DNA of 25,604 bases. It comes from an uncultured Eubacteriales bacterium (lineage in GTDB: Bacteria > Bacillota > Clostridia > Christensenellales > Christensenellaceae). How positions within the stretch are numbered: position 1 is the stretch's first letter; the number at the start of each line of letters is the position of its first letter. Positions 1 through 6,963 of this stretch are shown here, one piece after another. The stretch is taken from contig UQXU01000016.1 of the NCBI GenBank assembly GCA_900545085.1, positions 1-25,604 of the forward strand. Reading direction: 5' to 3'. The notes beneath the pieces are model-generated. The model made no database searches. It was not told the DNA's origin and saw only the letters and a program-made list of their open reading frames with translations. Made by a program: the position numbers and the translations under genes.

Positions 1-1086
1 GCCGCTGCTGAAGAATGGGGAGATACGGATGCGAAAGCGTATGCTCTTATAGAGGCGAATACAGGGACGGTAATAGCTTCCGCAGGAGGCGAGGAGCAAA
101 TGCCGGCGGCAGGCTTGACCAAGCTGATGAGCTGTCTGCTCATATACGAGGCAATAGACAACAAGACGGTGAGCGTTCAGGATAGCGTGCGCATATCCAA
201 AGAAGCGGCTGCGCAGGGAGGCACACAGGTGTTTTTGGATGCGGGTGCGGAGTATACCATAGAAGAACTGCTGAAACCAATGGTTATGTCCAGCGCTAAC
301 GACGCTACTGTCGCTCTTGCGGAGAGCGTAGCCGGCAGCGAGGCGGCGTTCGTCCAGCTAATGAATCAGCGCGCGTCTCAGATGGAGCTGGGGGCGAGCT
401 TCGCCGACTGCACGGGCCTCTCTGAGGCGAGCACTATGAGTGCGTTGGACGCAGCCAGAGTTGCGGCAGAGCTGTCTAAGCATTCGGCGTTTTTCAAATA
501 TAGCTCGCTTTGGCTGGAAAGCTTTACACATAAATCGGGAAGAGAAACCGAGATGTCAAACGCGAATAGGCTGGTGCGTGAGGGCTGCGATGGAATGATG
601 ACCGGTTCTGTCGGGGTAGAAAGCTATCATGTTGCTGCATCTCTGGCCAGCGGAAACGCCAGATACATATGCGTAGTGATGGGAGATAAATCCTCATCCG
701 ACAGGTTTAAATTTGCAAAGGCGGGGGTGGATTACGGAGCGTCTGTATATACGGTAAAAGAAATAGCCAGACAAGGTGCGAAGGTGACGGAGGTCAAGGT
801 CAGCGGAGGTGATACAAAGGAGGCTGAGCTGGTTGCGTCGCAGGATCTCGTACTTCTTCTTAAAAAAGGAGAGGACTCCGGCATGCAGAAAGAAATAGAA
901 GCGGAAGATTTGAACGCCCCTGTAAAAGCAGGGGATGAGGTGGGAATGCTGAAAATCAAAATGGCCGGCGGGGAGGAATACAGCGTACCGCTTACAGTAA
1001 AATCAGACATATCTGCAAAGTCTTTTATGACTTCTCTTGCGAGAATAAGCGGAGAATGGCTGAAAAGCTCGGATGGAGCGGCTTGA
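1..1086 (+). CDS. D-alanyl-D-alanine carboxypeptidase-like protein (PBP5/DacF family), probable pseudoenzyme, 5' partial
   Basis: The reading frame is open from base 1, so the N-terminus (and any signal peptide) lies outside the window; an internal ATG at 100 is not the true start. The order of segments matches serine D,D-carboxypeptidases (peptidase S11), which trim the terminal D-Ala of peptidoglycan stem peptides outside the membrane. The region expected to hold the SxxK motif reads PAAGLTK (103-123), with Gly (codon 112-114) where the nucleophilic Ser should be; the Lys is kept. The second motif is intact (SAN, 292-300). The third, normally KTG, reads MTG (598-606). A C-terminal beta-rich PBP5-C-like region follows. 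The frame is intact, so this is not an obvious pseudogene. I infer a protein that binds peptidoglycan or serves a structural or regulatory role without acyl-enzyme chemistry. The family call is firm; loss of activity is inferred. Confidence 0.85.
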   Translation, partial: AAAEEWGDTDAKAYALIEANTGTVIASAGGEEQMPAAGLTKLMSCLLIYEAIDNKTVSVQDSVRISKEAAAQGGTQVFLDAGAEYTIEELLKPMVMSSANDATVALAESVAGSEAAFVQLMNQRASQMELGASFADCTGLSEASTMSALDAARVAAELSKHSAFFKYSSLWLESFTHKSGRETEMSNANRLVREGCDGMMTGSVGVESYHVAASLASGNARYICVVMGDKSSSDRFKFAKAGVDYGASVYTVKEIARQGAKVTEVKVSGGDTKEAELVASQDLVLLLKKGEDSGMQKEIEAEDLNAPVKAGDEVGMLKIKMAGGEEYSVPLTVKSDISAKSFMTSLARISGEWLKSSDGAA

Positions 1087-1095
1087 TTGAAGAAA

Positions 1096-1131
1096 AGGCT
1101 GAGAGAGCGTGTATGCTCTTTCAGCTTTTTT
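1096..1131 (+). terminator. Rho-independent terminator after the carboxypeptidase-like gene
   Basis: An 11-bp stem, GCTGAGAGAGC (1098-1108) with GCTCTTTCAGC (1115-1125) including one G-T wobble, has a 6-nt loop and is followed directly by a run of six T. It separates the carboxypeptidase-like gene from asnS. Confidence 0.9.
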
Positions 1132-1133
1132 CT

Positions 1134-1161
1134 TGATATAATATCAGAGAGGTGGTATATT
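1134..1161 (+). promoter_or_regulatory. Candidate promoter for asnS
   Basis: TTGATA (1134-1139) and TATATT (1156-1161) are separated by 16 bp, which would start a transcript about 17 nt before the asnS start with just enough room for the AAGGGAGGA ribosome-binding site. A TATAAT at 1137-1142 is an alternative -10 but has no good -35. No T-box leader would fit in this space. Confidence 0.45.
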
Positions 1162-1184
1162 AAAGAATAAAAGGGAGGACGCCT

Positions 1185-2555
1185 ATGCAAAACGAAAATC
1201 TGAATATCAAGAGAATATTCGCAGACAGCGAGCTGTATATAGACAAAAGAATAGAAATATCGGGATGGGTGCGAAATCACAGGAGGCAGAAAGCTCAGGG
1301 CTTTATGGATTTTTTCGACGGAAGCTGCTTTGAGAGCTTGCAGATCGTGTATGGAGAGGAAATATCGGATATAGAAGCAGTGCGTGCGATACGCAACGGG
1401 AGCGCAGTAAAGGCCGGAGGGACGCTTGTCCGCGCTCCCAGAGGAATAGAGATAAGAGCAGACAGAATTGAACTGCTCGGAGATTGTGAGGAAGCCTATC
1501 CTTTGCAGCCTAAAAAGCATTCGCTGGAATTTTTGCGTGAGATAGCGCATCTGAGACCGCGTACACGCCTCTTTCAAGCTGTTATGCGTGTGCGCAGCAC
1601 GGCGGCGATGGCTGTCCATGAGTATTTTCAATCCAACGGATATTTGTATGTACACACGCCGATAATAACTGCGGCGGATGCAGAAGGAGCGGGGAATACA
1701 TTTACAGTCACGACGCTGAATCCTCTGTCTCAGAATGAGAGTTTCTCCGACGATTTTTTCGGACGGCATACGAGCCTCGCTGTATCCGGTCAGCTTGAGG
1801 GAGAGACATACGCTATGGCATTCGGAAAGATATACACGTTCGGACCGACTTTTCGTGCCGAAAATTCAAATACAAAGACTCATGCGGCGGAGTTTTGGAT
1901 GATAGAGCCTGAGATTGCGTTTTGCGATTTGCATGGCGTTATGGATATAGAAGAAGAGTTTTTGAAAAGCGTAGTCAAGTACGTAATGGAAAAATGCGAA
2001 AGCGAGCTGGATTTTTTACAGAAATTCCACGGCACCAAGCTGAAGGAAAAGCTGAACGCTCTGCTTAACTCCCGCCCTGCCAGAGTGACGCACAGAGAGG
2101 CTATAGATATTTTAAAAAAATCGGGTGTTAATTTTTCTTTTAAGCCTGAGTATGGCGAGGATTTAGCGAGAGAGCATGAAAAATATCTGACCGAGGTACA
2201 CTTCAATTCGCCGGTTTTTGTTTATGATTGGCCGAAAGATATAAAAGCATTCTATATGTATCAGAATGACGATGGAGAGACTGTAGCGGCGGTGGATCTT
2301 CTCGTGCCAGGCTCGGGAGAGCTGATGGGAGGTTCTCAGCGCGAGACACGGTTGGACAAGCTTACTTCGCGGATGGATGAGCTGGGAATAGATAAAACTT
2401 CGCTTTCGTGGTATATAGATCTGCGCAGGTACGGATGTCCCGCGCATTCCGGATTCGGCATGGGATTTGAGCGGCTGATAATGTATTTGACGGATGTGGA
2501 GAATATACGCGATGTGCTCCCGTATTATCGAACTCCGCAGAATTGCGATTTTTAA
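1185..2555 (+). CDS. asnS: Asparaginyl-tRNA synthetase
   Basis: This class IIb aminoacyl-tRNA synthetase joins asparagine to tRNA-Asn in the cytoplasm using ATP. The 456-residue length is normal for bacterial AsnRS. The N-terminal OB-fold anticodon-binding domain covers about residues 20-105 (ISGWVRNHRRQK). The catalytic domain carries motif 2 in the form typical of AsnRS, TFRAENSNTKTH followed by EFWMIEPE, and motif 3, GFGMGFERLIMYL, near the C-terminus. The ATG at 1185 follows an AAGGGAGGA ribosome-binding site, and the N-terminus matches the family start. It appears to be transcribed alone, between a terminator upstream and another downstream. Its presence suggests that Asn-tRNA is charged directly, although a Gln/Asn amidotransferase route elsewhere cannot be excluded. 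Confidence 0.97.
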   Translation: MQNENLNIKRIFADSELYIDKRIEISGWVRNHRRQKAQGFMDFFDGSCFESLQIVYGEEISDIEAVRAIRNGSAVKAGGTLVRAPRGIEIRADRIELLGDCEEAYPLQPKKHSLEFLREIAHLRPRTRLFQAVMRVRSTAAMAVHEYFQSNGYLYVHTPIITAADAEGAGNTFTVTTLNPLSQNESFSDDFFGRHTSLAVSGQLEGETYAMAFGKIYTFGPTFRAENSNTKTHAAEFWMIEPEIAFCDLHGVMDIEEEFLKSVVKYVMEKCESELDFLQKFHGTKLKEKLNALLNSRPARVTHREAIDILKKSGVNFSFKPEYGEDLAREHEKYLTEVHFNSPVFVYDWPKDIKAFYMYQNDDGETVAAVDLLVPGSGELMGGSQRETRLDKLTSRMDELGIDKTSLSWYIDLRRYGCPAHSGFGMGFERLIMYLTDVENIRDVLPYYRTPQNCDF

Positions 2556-2570
2556 AATAAAATAAATAGA

Positions 2571-2606
2571 GGGCAGCGCTTTCTCAGAGAATAGACGCTG
2601 CCTTTT
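2571..2606. terminator. Bidirectional terminator between asnS and the convergent yczE-like gene
   Basis: GGCAGCG (2572-2578) pairs with CGCTGCC (2596-2602), followed by TTTT on the plus strand. On the minus strand the stem is followed by a T-rich stretch (complement of the A-rich 2553-2570). It serves both convergent genes. Confidence 0.8.
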
Positions 2607-2638
2607 AGTTACGGTTAAAGAAAATGATTTATTTGTTT

Positions 2639-3343
2639 TTAAGCGTCTGCGCTTTTTATGTCGTCGATTCTGGATTGATGCGGCTTGTCGAGCTTGAGCC
2701 ATACGAAAATAAATCCGAATTTTTTATATATAAAGCGGACAAATACGCCGACGAGTATGGCGGCGGCGACTGTACCTTCTCGTACACCTTGCAATTTGCC
2801 GAACATTAATAGAGAGAGAGCCACGCCTATTAGCATCTGAGTGCAGTCAAAGCCTGTTTTGACTTTTCCGAATTCTATGCCGAATTTATTGGAAATTACG
2901 GTCATCGTGCCTTCGCCTGCGAGCATGAGTACGTCGGATTTTACTTCCAGAGATACGCCTATGGCTATGACCATGCTGCTTATTATGCAGAGAACCCAGC
3001 GCATTATATATGTGTCGACGTTTATCCAACTCACCAGAGCTAAAGCAAAATCAGTAAAGTATCCAAATACGGAAATAGTCGCAATCTGAAGCAGCTGAAA
3101 AGGCTTGAAATCGCGTCGCTGTAAAATAATCTGCACCAGTATAAATACTGCGTTCCATATTATAGTCGTGACGCCCATAGAGAGCGGGAGTCCCAGACTT
3201 AGTACATATGGGACACAGGAGACGGGGGATGTTCCAAGGTCTGATTTAGTAGATATAGCGACGCCCAGAGCCATTATAAAAAGACTGATTGTGAAGCAAA
3301 TGTAGCGCCGCACGTATTCACTCAGAGATCTTTTTAGTTTCAT
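2639..3343 (-). CDS. YczE/YyaS/YitT-type integral membrane protein
   Basis: A 234-residue polytopic membrane protein with about five or six hydrophobic helices. The first helix is followed by a loop KSDLGTSPVS that is characteristic of the YczE/YitT group; a second related element, SDVLMLAGEGTM, occurs near residue 135, consistent with an internal repeat. Substrate and mechanism are not established for this family; small-molecule transport or export is possible. The ATG at 3343 is supported by a GGAGG site (complement of 3352-3356) inside the end of the upstream marR-like gene, which it overlaps by 26 nt. This overlap implies translational coupling, and the MarR protein probably controls it. 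The C-terminal tail after the last helix is basic and soluble. Confidence 0.75.
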   Translation of the reverse strand: MKLKRSLSEYVRRYICFTISLFIMALGVAISTKSDLGTSPVSCVPYVLSLGLPLSMGVTTIIWNAVFILVQIILQRRDFKPFQLLQIATISVFGYFTDFALALVSWINVDTYIMRWVLCIISSMVIAIGVSLEVKSDVLMLAGEGTMTVISNKFGIEFGKVKTGFDCTQMLIGVALSLLMFGKLQGVREGTVAAAILVGVFVRFIYKKFGFIFVWLKLDKPHQSRIDDIKSADA

Positions 3344-3758
3344 TTTTCTTTGCCTCCAAATTTTTGTTTATTTTAATAAGTGTGGCCATGTACTGCTCGC
3401 GATCCTGAGGATCTATGCCGTGCCAAGCCGCTTCTTCAATTTCTTCAAACACAGCGGTAATTTCTCGCAAAGCAGAGGCTCCCTTTTCTGTCAGATAGAT
3501 GTAGTGCGTTCGCCTGTTGCCGTCTTTTTGTCTGCGCGCGATCAGGGAGCTTTTTTCCATTCTGTCTATTATTCCGGATATCGTGGCGTTGCTTAGGAAG
3601 CAGCCCTCGGCGATTTCTGTCAGACTGCTGCCGTCATGCTCTCCGAGGTAATCAAGTATTTTAGATTGACCGGGGAGAAGACCTATTTCACGCGCTCTGT
3701 TCATCACCATATTTTGAAACATGGATTGAGCGCCAAGCATGAGCTGATGATATGTCAT
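3318..3758 (-). CDS. MarR-family transcriptional regulator
   Basis: A 146-residue winged-helix protein. The recognition helix lies around residues 45-70 (LTEIAEGCFLSNATISGIIDRM), and a basic wing follows (RRQKDGNRRTHYIYLTEKG), both classic for MarR. Flanking N- and C-terminal helices would form the dimer interface. MarR dimers usually repress their own operon and release DNA when a small ligand or oxidant binds. This gene is first in a two-gene leftward operon with a YczE-like membrane protein, an arrangement common for ligand-responsive efflux or transport. A perfect palindrome covers the predicted transcription start 17-43 bp upstream of the ATG, so autorepression is likely. The ATG at 3758 has a GGAGG-like site immediately upstream on the minus strand (complement of 3763-3768). 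Confidence 0.93.
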   Translation of the reverse strand: MTYHQLMLGAQSMFQNMVMNRAREIGLLPGQSKILDYLGEHDGSSLTEIAEGCFLSNATISGIIDRMEKSSLIARRQKDGNRRTHYIYLTEKGASALREITAVFEEIEEAAWHGIDPQDREQYMATLIKINKNLEAKKNETKKISE

Positions 3759-3774
3759 ATACGCCTCCCATAGT

Positions 3775-3801
3775 TTAGCATACGAAATTTTCGTATGCTA
3801 A
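3775..3801. promoter_or_regulatory. Perfect inverted-repeat operator for the MarR regulator
   Basis: TTAGCATACGAAA (3775-3787) and its exact reverse complement (3789-3801) flank a single central base. The site sits between the -10 element and the marR start codon, overlapping the expected transcription start, the usual position for MarR autorepression. The symmetry is directly visible; protein binding is inferred. Confidence 0.8.
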
Positions 3802-3802
3802 T

Positions 3803-3831
3803 ATTATTGCGCTAAAGTAATTATTTGTCAA
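3803..3831 (-). promoter_or_regulatory. Promoter of the marR-yczE operon
   Basis: On the minus strand, TTGACA (complement of 3826-3831) and AATAAT (complement of 3803-3808) are separated by 17 bp. The -10 abuts the operator palindrome, so a bound repressor would block RNA polymerase. Confidence 0.7.
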
Positions 3832-3890
3832 TAGTAATTTCAGCAAAATGATTTATAGAGAACAGAATACACATCGGAGAGAGCATTATG

Positions 3891-3936
3891 CAGTATATTT
3901 GCCGTGTTATGCATTAAAAACATAAAATATACACTG
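3891..3936. repeat. Interrupted inverted repeat upstream of the amino acid transporter promoter
   Basis: CAGTATATTT (3891-3900) and AAATATACACTG (3925-3936) are complementary apart from two extra bases. Inside them TTATG (3907-3911) and CATAA (3921-3925) also match. It ends 16 bp before the -35 box of the transporter promoter, a position suited to a regulator-binding site. The regulator is unknown. Confidence 0.4.
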
Positions 3937-3952
3937 TTTTTACATAAACATC

Positions 3953-3981
3953 TTGACATATCCTCGCAAAAATGGTATTTT
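3953..3981 (+). promoter_or_regulatory. Promoter of the amino acid ABC transporter operon
   Basis: TTGACA (3953-3958) and TATTTT (3976-3981) have a 17-bp spacer. The predicted leader of about 65 nt leads to a GGAGG site (4046-4050) before the ATG at 4055. Confidence 0.65.
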
Positions 3982-4054
3982 AAATAGGTCTTATTTACAA
4001 GAAACGCAAAAATGCGCTTAAGTAAGTTAAATTTACTGAAAACTTGGAGGAATT

Positions 4055-4942
4055 ATGAAAGCTAAGAAATTAATAGCAATGCTTGCTTCCGCAGCTTTGT
4101 TGTTTGGTTTTGCTGCATGCGGCGGCTCCACTTCATCCTCGGCTCCTGCTGAAAGCGCGGATGTTTCCGCCGCTGCTGAAGAAACAGCAGAAAGTACGCA
4201 GAGTGCAGAATCAACTGACATAGCGACGCCTTCCACTATAAAAGACGGAGTTCTTTCTGTCGGAGTAGAGATACCGTACCCGCCTATGGAAATATTCGCA
4301 GATGACGGCGTGACTCCTATGGGCTTTGACATCGACCTGGCTGAAGCTTTGGGCGAAAAGCTCGGGCTGGAGGTTGAATTCAATAATGTAGCTTGGGACG
4401 GAATCTTTGACGGTCTGAAAGTGGACAAATACGATGTGGTTATATCTTCCTGCACGATTACGCCTGAGCGCGAAGAATCTGTAGATTTTTCCGACCCGTA
4501 TTTTGAAAATTATCAGACAATTTCAGTTATGCCTGATTCTGACAAAGAAATAAACGACATAAAAGATGTAAACGGACTGAAGGTGGGGTACCAGAGCGGC
4601 ACATCTGCAGACGAGTACCTCAACGACCTTATTGACGCAGGCGAGATACAGTGCGAGACATCTTCGTATGCGAAGATGACGGAGGCGTTTTCTGATCTCA
4701 AGCTGGGCAGAATTGACGCTGTAATTTGTGACACTCCTGTAGCAAGCTCTTACGTAAAAGATCCGGAATACGGAGTTGTTATTAAGTGGACGCAGCCTTC
4801 TGACCCTGAGTATTTTGGCATAGCGATTAAGAAAGGCAATACTGAAATGGCAGACGCTGTGAATGCGGCGCTGAAAGCTCTGCAGGATGACGGTACGCTT
4901 CAGAGAATCAATGATGAATGGATCGCAAGCGAAGAGGATTGA
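4055..4942 (+). CDS. Amino acid ABC transporter substrate-binding lipoprotein
   Basis: A 295-residue periplasmic-binding-protein-like lipoprotein of solute-binding family 3 (HisJ/GlnH type), which captures polar amino acids at the outer face of the membrane and hands them to the permease. Residues 1-21 form a lipoprotein signal peptide ending in the lipobox FAAC with the lipidated Cys at 22, followed by a flexible Ser/Ala/Glu-rich linker to about residue 60. The binding domain begins near DGVLSVGVEIPYPPM and contains the family signatures GFDIDLAEALGEKLG and DFSDPYF. The ATG follows a GGAGG site at 4046-4050. It heads an operon with permease and ATPase genes; a terminator-like hairpin directly after it should make it the most abundant product. 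Exact substrate cannot be told from sequence. Confidence 0.92.
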   Translation: MKAKKLIAMLASAALLFGFAACGGSTSSSAPAESADVSAAAEETAESTQSAESTDIATPSTIKDGVLSVGVEIPYPPMEIFADDGVTPMGFDIDLAEALGEKLGLEVEFNNVAWDGIFDGLKVDKYDVVISSCTITPEREESVDFSDPYFENYQTISVMPDSDKEINDIKDVNGLKVGYQSGTSADEYLNDLIDAGEIQCETSSYAKMTEAFSDLKLGRIDAVICDTPVASSYVKDPEYGVVIKWTQPSDPEYFGIAIKKGNTEMADAVNAALKALQDDGTLQRINDEWIASEED

Positions 4943-4974
4943 TAATATATTGAGAAAGCGTTAAAAAAGACTAT

Positions 4975-5016
4975 AAGGCACATGGTTCGCCGAAATTTGC
5001 TCCATGTGCCTTTTTT
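4975..5016 (+). terminator. Terminator/attenuator after the binding-protein gene
   Basis: GGCACATGG (4977-4985) pairs with CCATGTGCC (5002-5010), extended by AA/TT and followed by six T. It lies inside the operon, so partial read-through would lower permease and ATPase levels relative to the binding protein. Confidence 0.85.
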
Positions 5017-5043
5017 AAAAATTTTATGGATAAAACTGTTCTG

Positions 5044-5126
5044 AGCACGGCTGAATCTGCCGTGCTAAGAGTGTTTTCAGACGTATCATGAAAAAACATG
5101 CCGCAGCGCTGATGCTGCTCTGCGGC
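5044..5126 (+). other. Two further intercistronic hairpins
   Basis: AGCACGGC (5044-5051) pairs with GCCGTGCT (5059-5066), and GCCGCAG (5100-5106) pairs with CTGCGGC (5120-5126). Neither is followed directly by a T tract. They may protect the downstream mRNA end after processing, or mark remnants of regulation; the second ends shortly before the permease ribosome-binding site at 5133-5137. Confidence 0.6.
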
Positions 5127-5147
5127 TGAGTTAGGAGAGAAATACTA

Positions 5148-6125
5148 ATGAATTCGTTGGAACCCAAGATGGGATTTGTCGGGCGGATAAAAGGCATGAA
5201 GCGAAAGACGCGCAATACTATAGTTGTGCTGCTGATCATTGCTATAGTTATCTGCATTCTCGCTATGTTCTGTCCGTCGCATCAGGCTATGCACGACAGT
5301 ATACCGTCTGATTTTATTAAAGAGGCGGAAAAGACAAAAAAATACTCAGAGACGTACTATAACTATGGGTTTGCAAATGTAATAGTAGGTAAACAGGTAA
5401 AAACGGGCGAAGCGTATACTTTTGTAGGCTGCGTCGGTACGATAACGAGAGCGGACGATGGGTTCATGAGCTTTATAGCTGATGTTATGATATGGATACC
5501 CGCTCTTATAGACGGCGCGAAGATTACAATTTCGCTTACTATTGTATCTGTAGTATGCGGTTTGATAATCAGCTTGTTCTTTGCTTTGGGCAAGATGAGC
5601 AAGAGAAAAATAATAAATAAAATATGCGGAGCGTACATATTTTTCTTCCGAGGTACGCCTTTGCTCATGCAGTTATACTTCATATACTACGGCTTGCCGC
5701 TGCTCAGCCCGAGCTTGGCTATCAACAATCAGTTTATAGCCGCCTTCATAGCGTTTACTCTCAATTCTGCAGCTTATTGTGCAGAAATAATCCGCGCGGC
5801 TTTGCAGTCTATAGATAAGGGTCAGTTCGAAGCGTCCAGAGCTCTCGGAATGTCTTATTCTCAAACGATGCGTCATGTAATAGTTCCGCAGTCCTTCCGT
5901 CGTCTGATTCCCCCGGTGGGCAATGAGTTTATAATGGTGCTCAAGGATGCTTCTCTGGTGTCTATAATCGCGTTGTCAGACCTGACTCACGTAACGCGGA
6001 CTATAGCTACTGCGAATGCTTCTCCTCTGGTGTACCTGCCTGCGATGGTAATATATCTTATTATCACGGCGTTCTTCACGTACATATTCAACAGAGCTGA
6101 GAAGAAATTCTCCGTATATGAGTAA
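5148..6125 (+). CDS. Amino acid ABC transporter permease with an N-terminal extension
   Basis: A HisM/GlnP-type inner membrane subunit that forms the translocation path for polar amino acids. The conserved permease domain runs from about residue 115 to the end, with FRGTPLLMQLYFIYYGLP and the cytoplasmic EAA-type loop EASRALGMSYSQTMRHVIVP that contacts the ATPase. At 325 residues it is about 100 longer than the usual family member. The extra part is a basic N-terminus, one membrane helix (about 22-41) and an extracytoplasmic segment of about 65 residues (about 42-105) rich in Lys and Tyr. The start at 5148 has an AGGAG site at 5133-5137, and the extension is in frame without internal disruption, so it is probably real. 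The gene is followed by the ATPase gene after 12 nt. Confidence 0.9.
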   Translation: MNSLEPKMGFVGRIKGMKRKTRNTIVVLLIIAIVICILAMFCPSHQAMHDSIPSDFIKEAEKTKKYSETYYNYGFANVIVGKQVKTGEAYTFVGCVGTITRADDGFMSFIADVMIWIPALIDGAKITISLTIVSVVCGLIISLFFALGKMSKRKIINKICGAYIFFFRGTPLLMQLYFIYYGLPLLSPSLAINNQFIAAFIAFTLNSAAYCAEIIRAALQSIDKGQFEASRALGMSYSQTMRHVIVPQSFRRLIPPVGNEFIMVLKDASLVSIIALSDLTHVTRTIATANASPLVYLPAMVIYLIITAFFTYIFNRAEKKFSVYE

Positions 6126-6137
6126 GGAGGCAGAATT

Positions 6138-6896
6138 ATGTCCATGATTAGAACAGAAAACCTATGCAAGAGCTTTGGCTCTCTCGAGGTGCTTAAAGAC
6201 GTAAATTTGACAATAGAGCAGGGAGAGGTTATATGTATAATCGGACCTTCCGGCGCAGGTAAATCTACATTTCTTCGCAGCCTGAATCAGCTGGAGACTA
6301 TCACCAGCGGGAAGATTTTTATTGAGGACGAGCTTCTTCTGCATATGGAGAAGGGGCATTGTGTGGAGCGAGTGAATCAGGACAGGCAGAGAGAGATGCT
6401 GCTCGAGATGGGGATGGTGTTTCAGCGTTTTAACCTGTTCCCGCATAAGACAGTAATAGAAAACGTAATGCTTGCTCCGGAGATAGTTCGCAAGCACAAT
6501 AAGCAGAAATGCAGAGAGATAGCCGAAGATCTGCTTGCGCGCGTTGGTTTGTCCGACAAGTGCAACGAATATCCTTCTAAGCTTTCCGGCGGACAGCAGC
6601 AGCGCGTAGCTATTGCACGTGCTTTGGCGATGCAGCCTAAAATGATGCTTTTTGACGAACCTACGTCCGCTCTTGACCCTGAGCTGGTAGGAGAGGTTCT
6701 AAACGTAATGAAAGCTCTTGCTGAAGAAGGTATGACCATGATAGTGGTATCTCACGAGATGGGATTTGCGCGCGAAGTTGCGGACAGAGTGGTGTTCATG
6801 GCGGACAGCACTATAATGGAAATAGGCACGCCCGAGGAGATATTCTCCGCGCCTAAAACAGAAAAATGCCGTCAGTTTCTGAACAGTATTCTTTAG
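6138..6896 (+). CDS. Amino acid ABC transporter ATP-binding protein (GlnQ/HisP type)
   Basis: The cytoplasmic motor of the importer, 252 residues. All nucleotide-binding elements are present: Walker [10 protein letters not shown] (36-44), Q-loop Gln 96 in [14 protein letters not shown] signature LSGGQ (149-153), Walker B MMLFDE (169-174), D-loop SALD and the switch His 206 in VVSHEMGFA. The sequence between Walker A and the Q-loop (about 64-88) is a few residues longer than the shortest GlnQ proteins. Its AAGGAGG ribosome-binding site overlaps the permease stop codon, which indicates co-translation. It completes a three-gene importer and is closed by a terminator at 6931-6963. Confidence 0.95.
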   Translation: MSMIRTENLCKSFGSLEVLKDVNLTIEQGEVICIIGPSGAGKSTFLRSLNQLETITSGKIFIEDELLLHMEKGHCVERVNQDRQREMLLEMGMVFQRFNLFPHKTVIENVMLAPEIVRKHNKQKCREIAEDLLARVGLSDKCNEYPSKLSGGQQQRVAIARALAMQPKMMLFDEPTSALDPELVGEVLNVMKALAEEGMTMIVVSHEMGFAREVADRVVFMADSTIMEIGTPEEIFSAPKTEKCRQFLNSIL

Positions 6897-6930
6897 TATA
6901 GATAAAAATAAAAAATAAGTAATATATAAG

Positions 6931-6963
6931 ACGAGCAGATGCGGTTTGAACTGCTCGTTTTGT
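6931..6963 (+). terminator. Terminator of the amino acid transporter operon
   Basis: ACGAGCAG (6931-6938) pairs with CTGCTCGT (6951-6958), followed by TTT-TGT. The stem is 8 bp with a 12-nt loop. Confidence 0.8.

Noticed and set aside
1138..1184. T-box before asnS
   Set aside because: Only about 50 nt separate the preceding terminator from asnS, too short for a T-box.
732..1769. 345-codon minus-strand frame opposite the carboxypeptidase-like gene and asnS
   Set aside because: It crosses a terminator and two well-supported genes, is rich in Ser/Arg as shadow frames are, and resembles no family.
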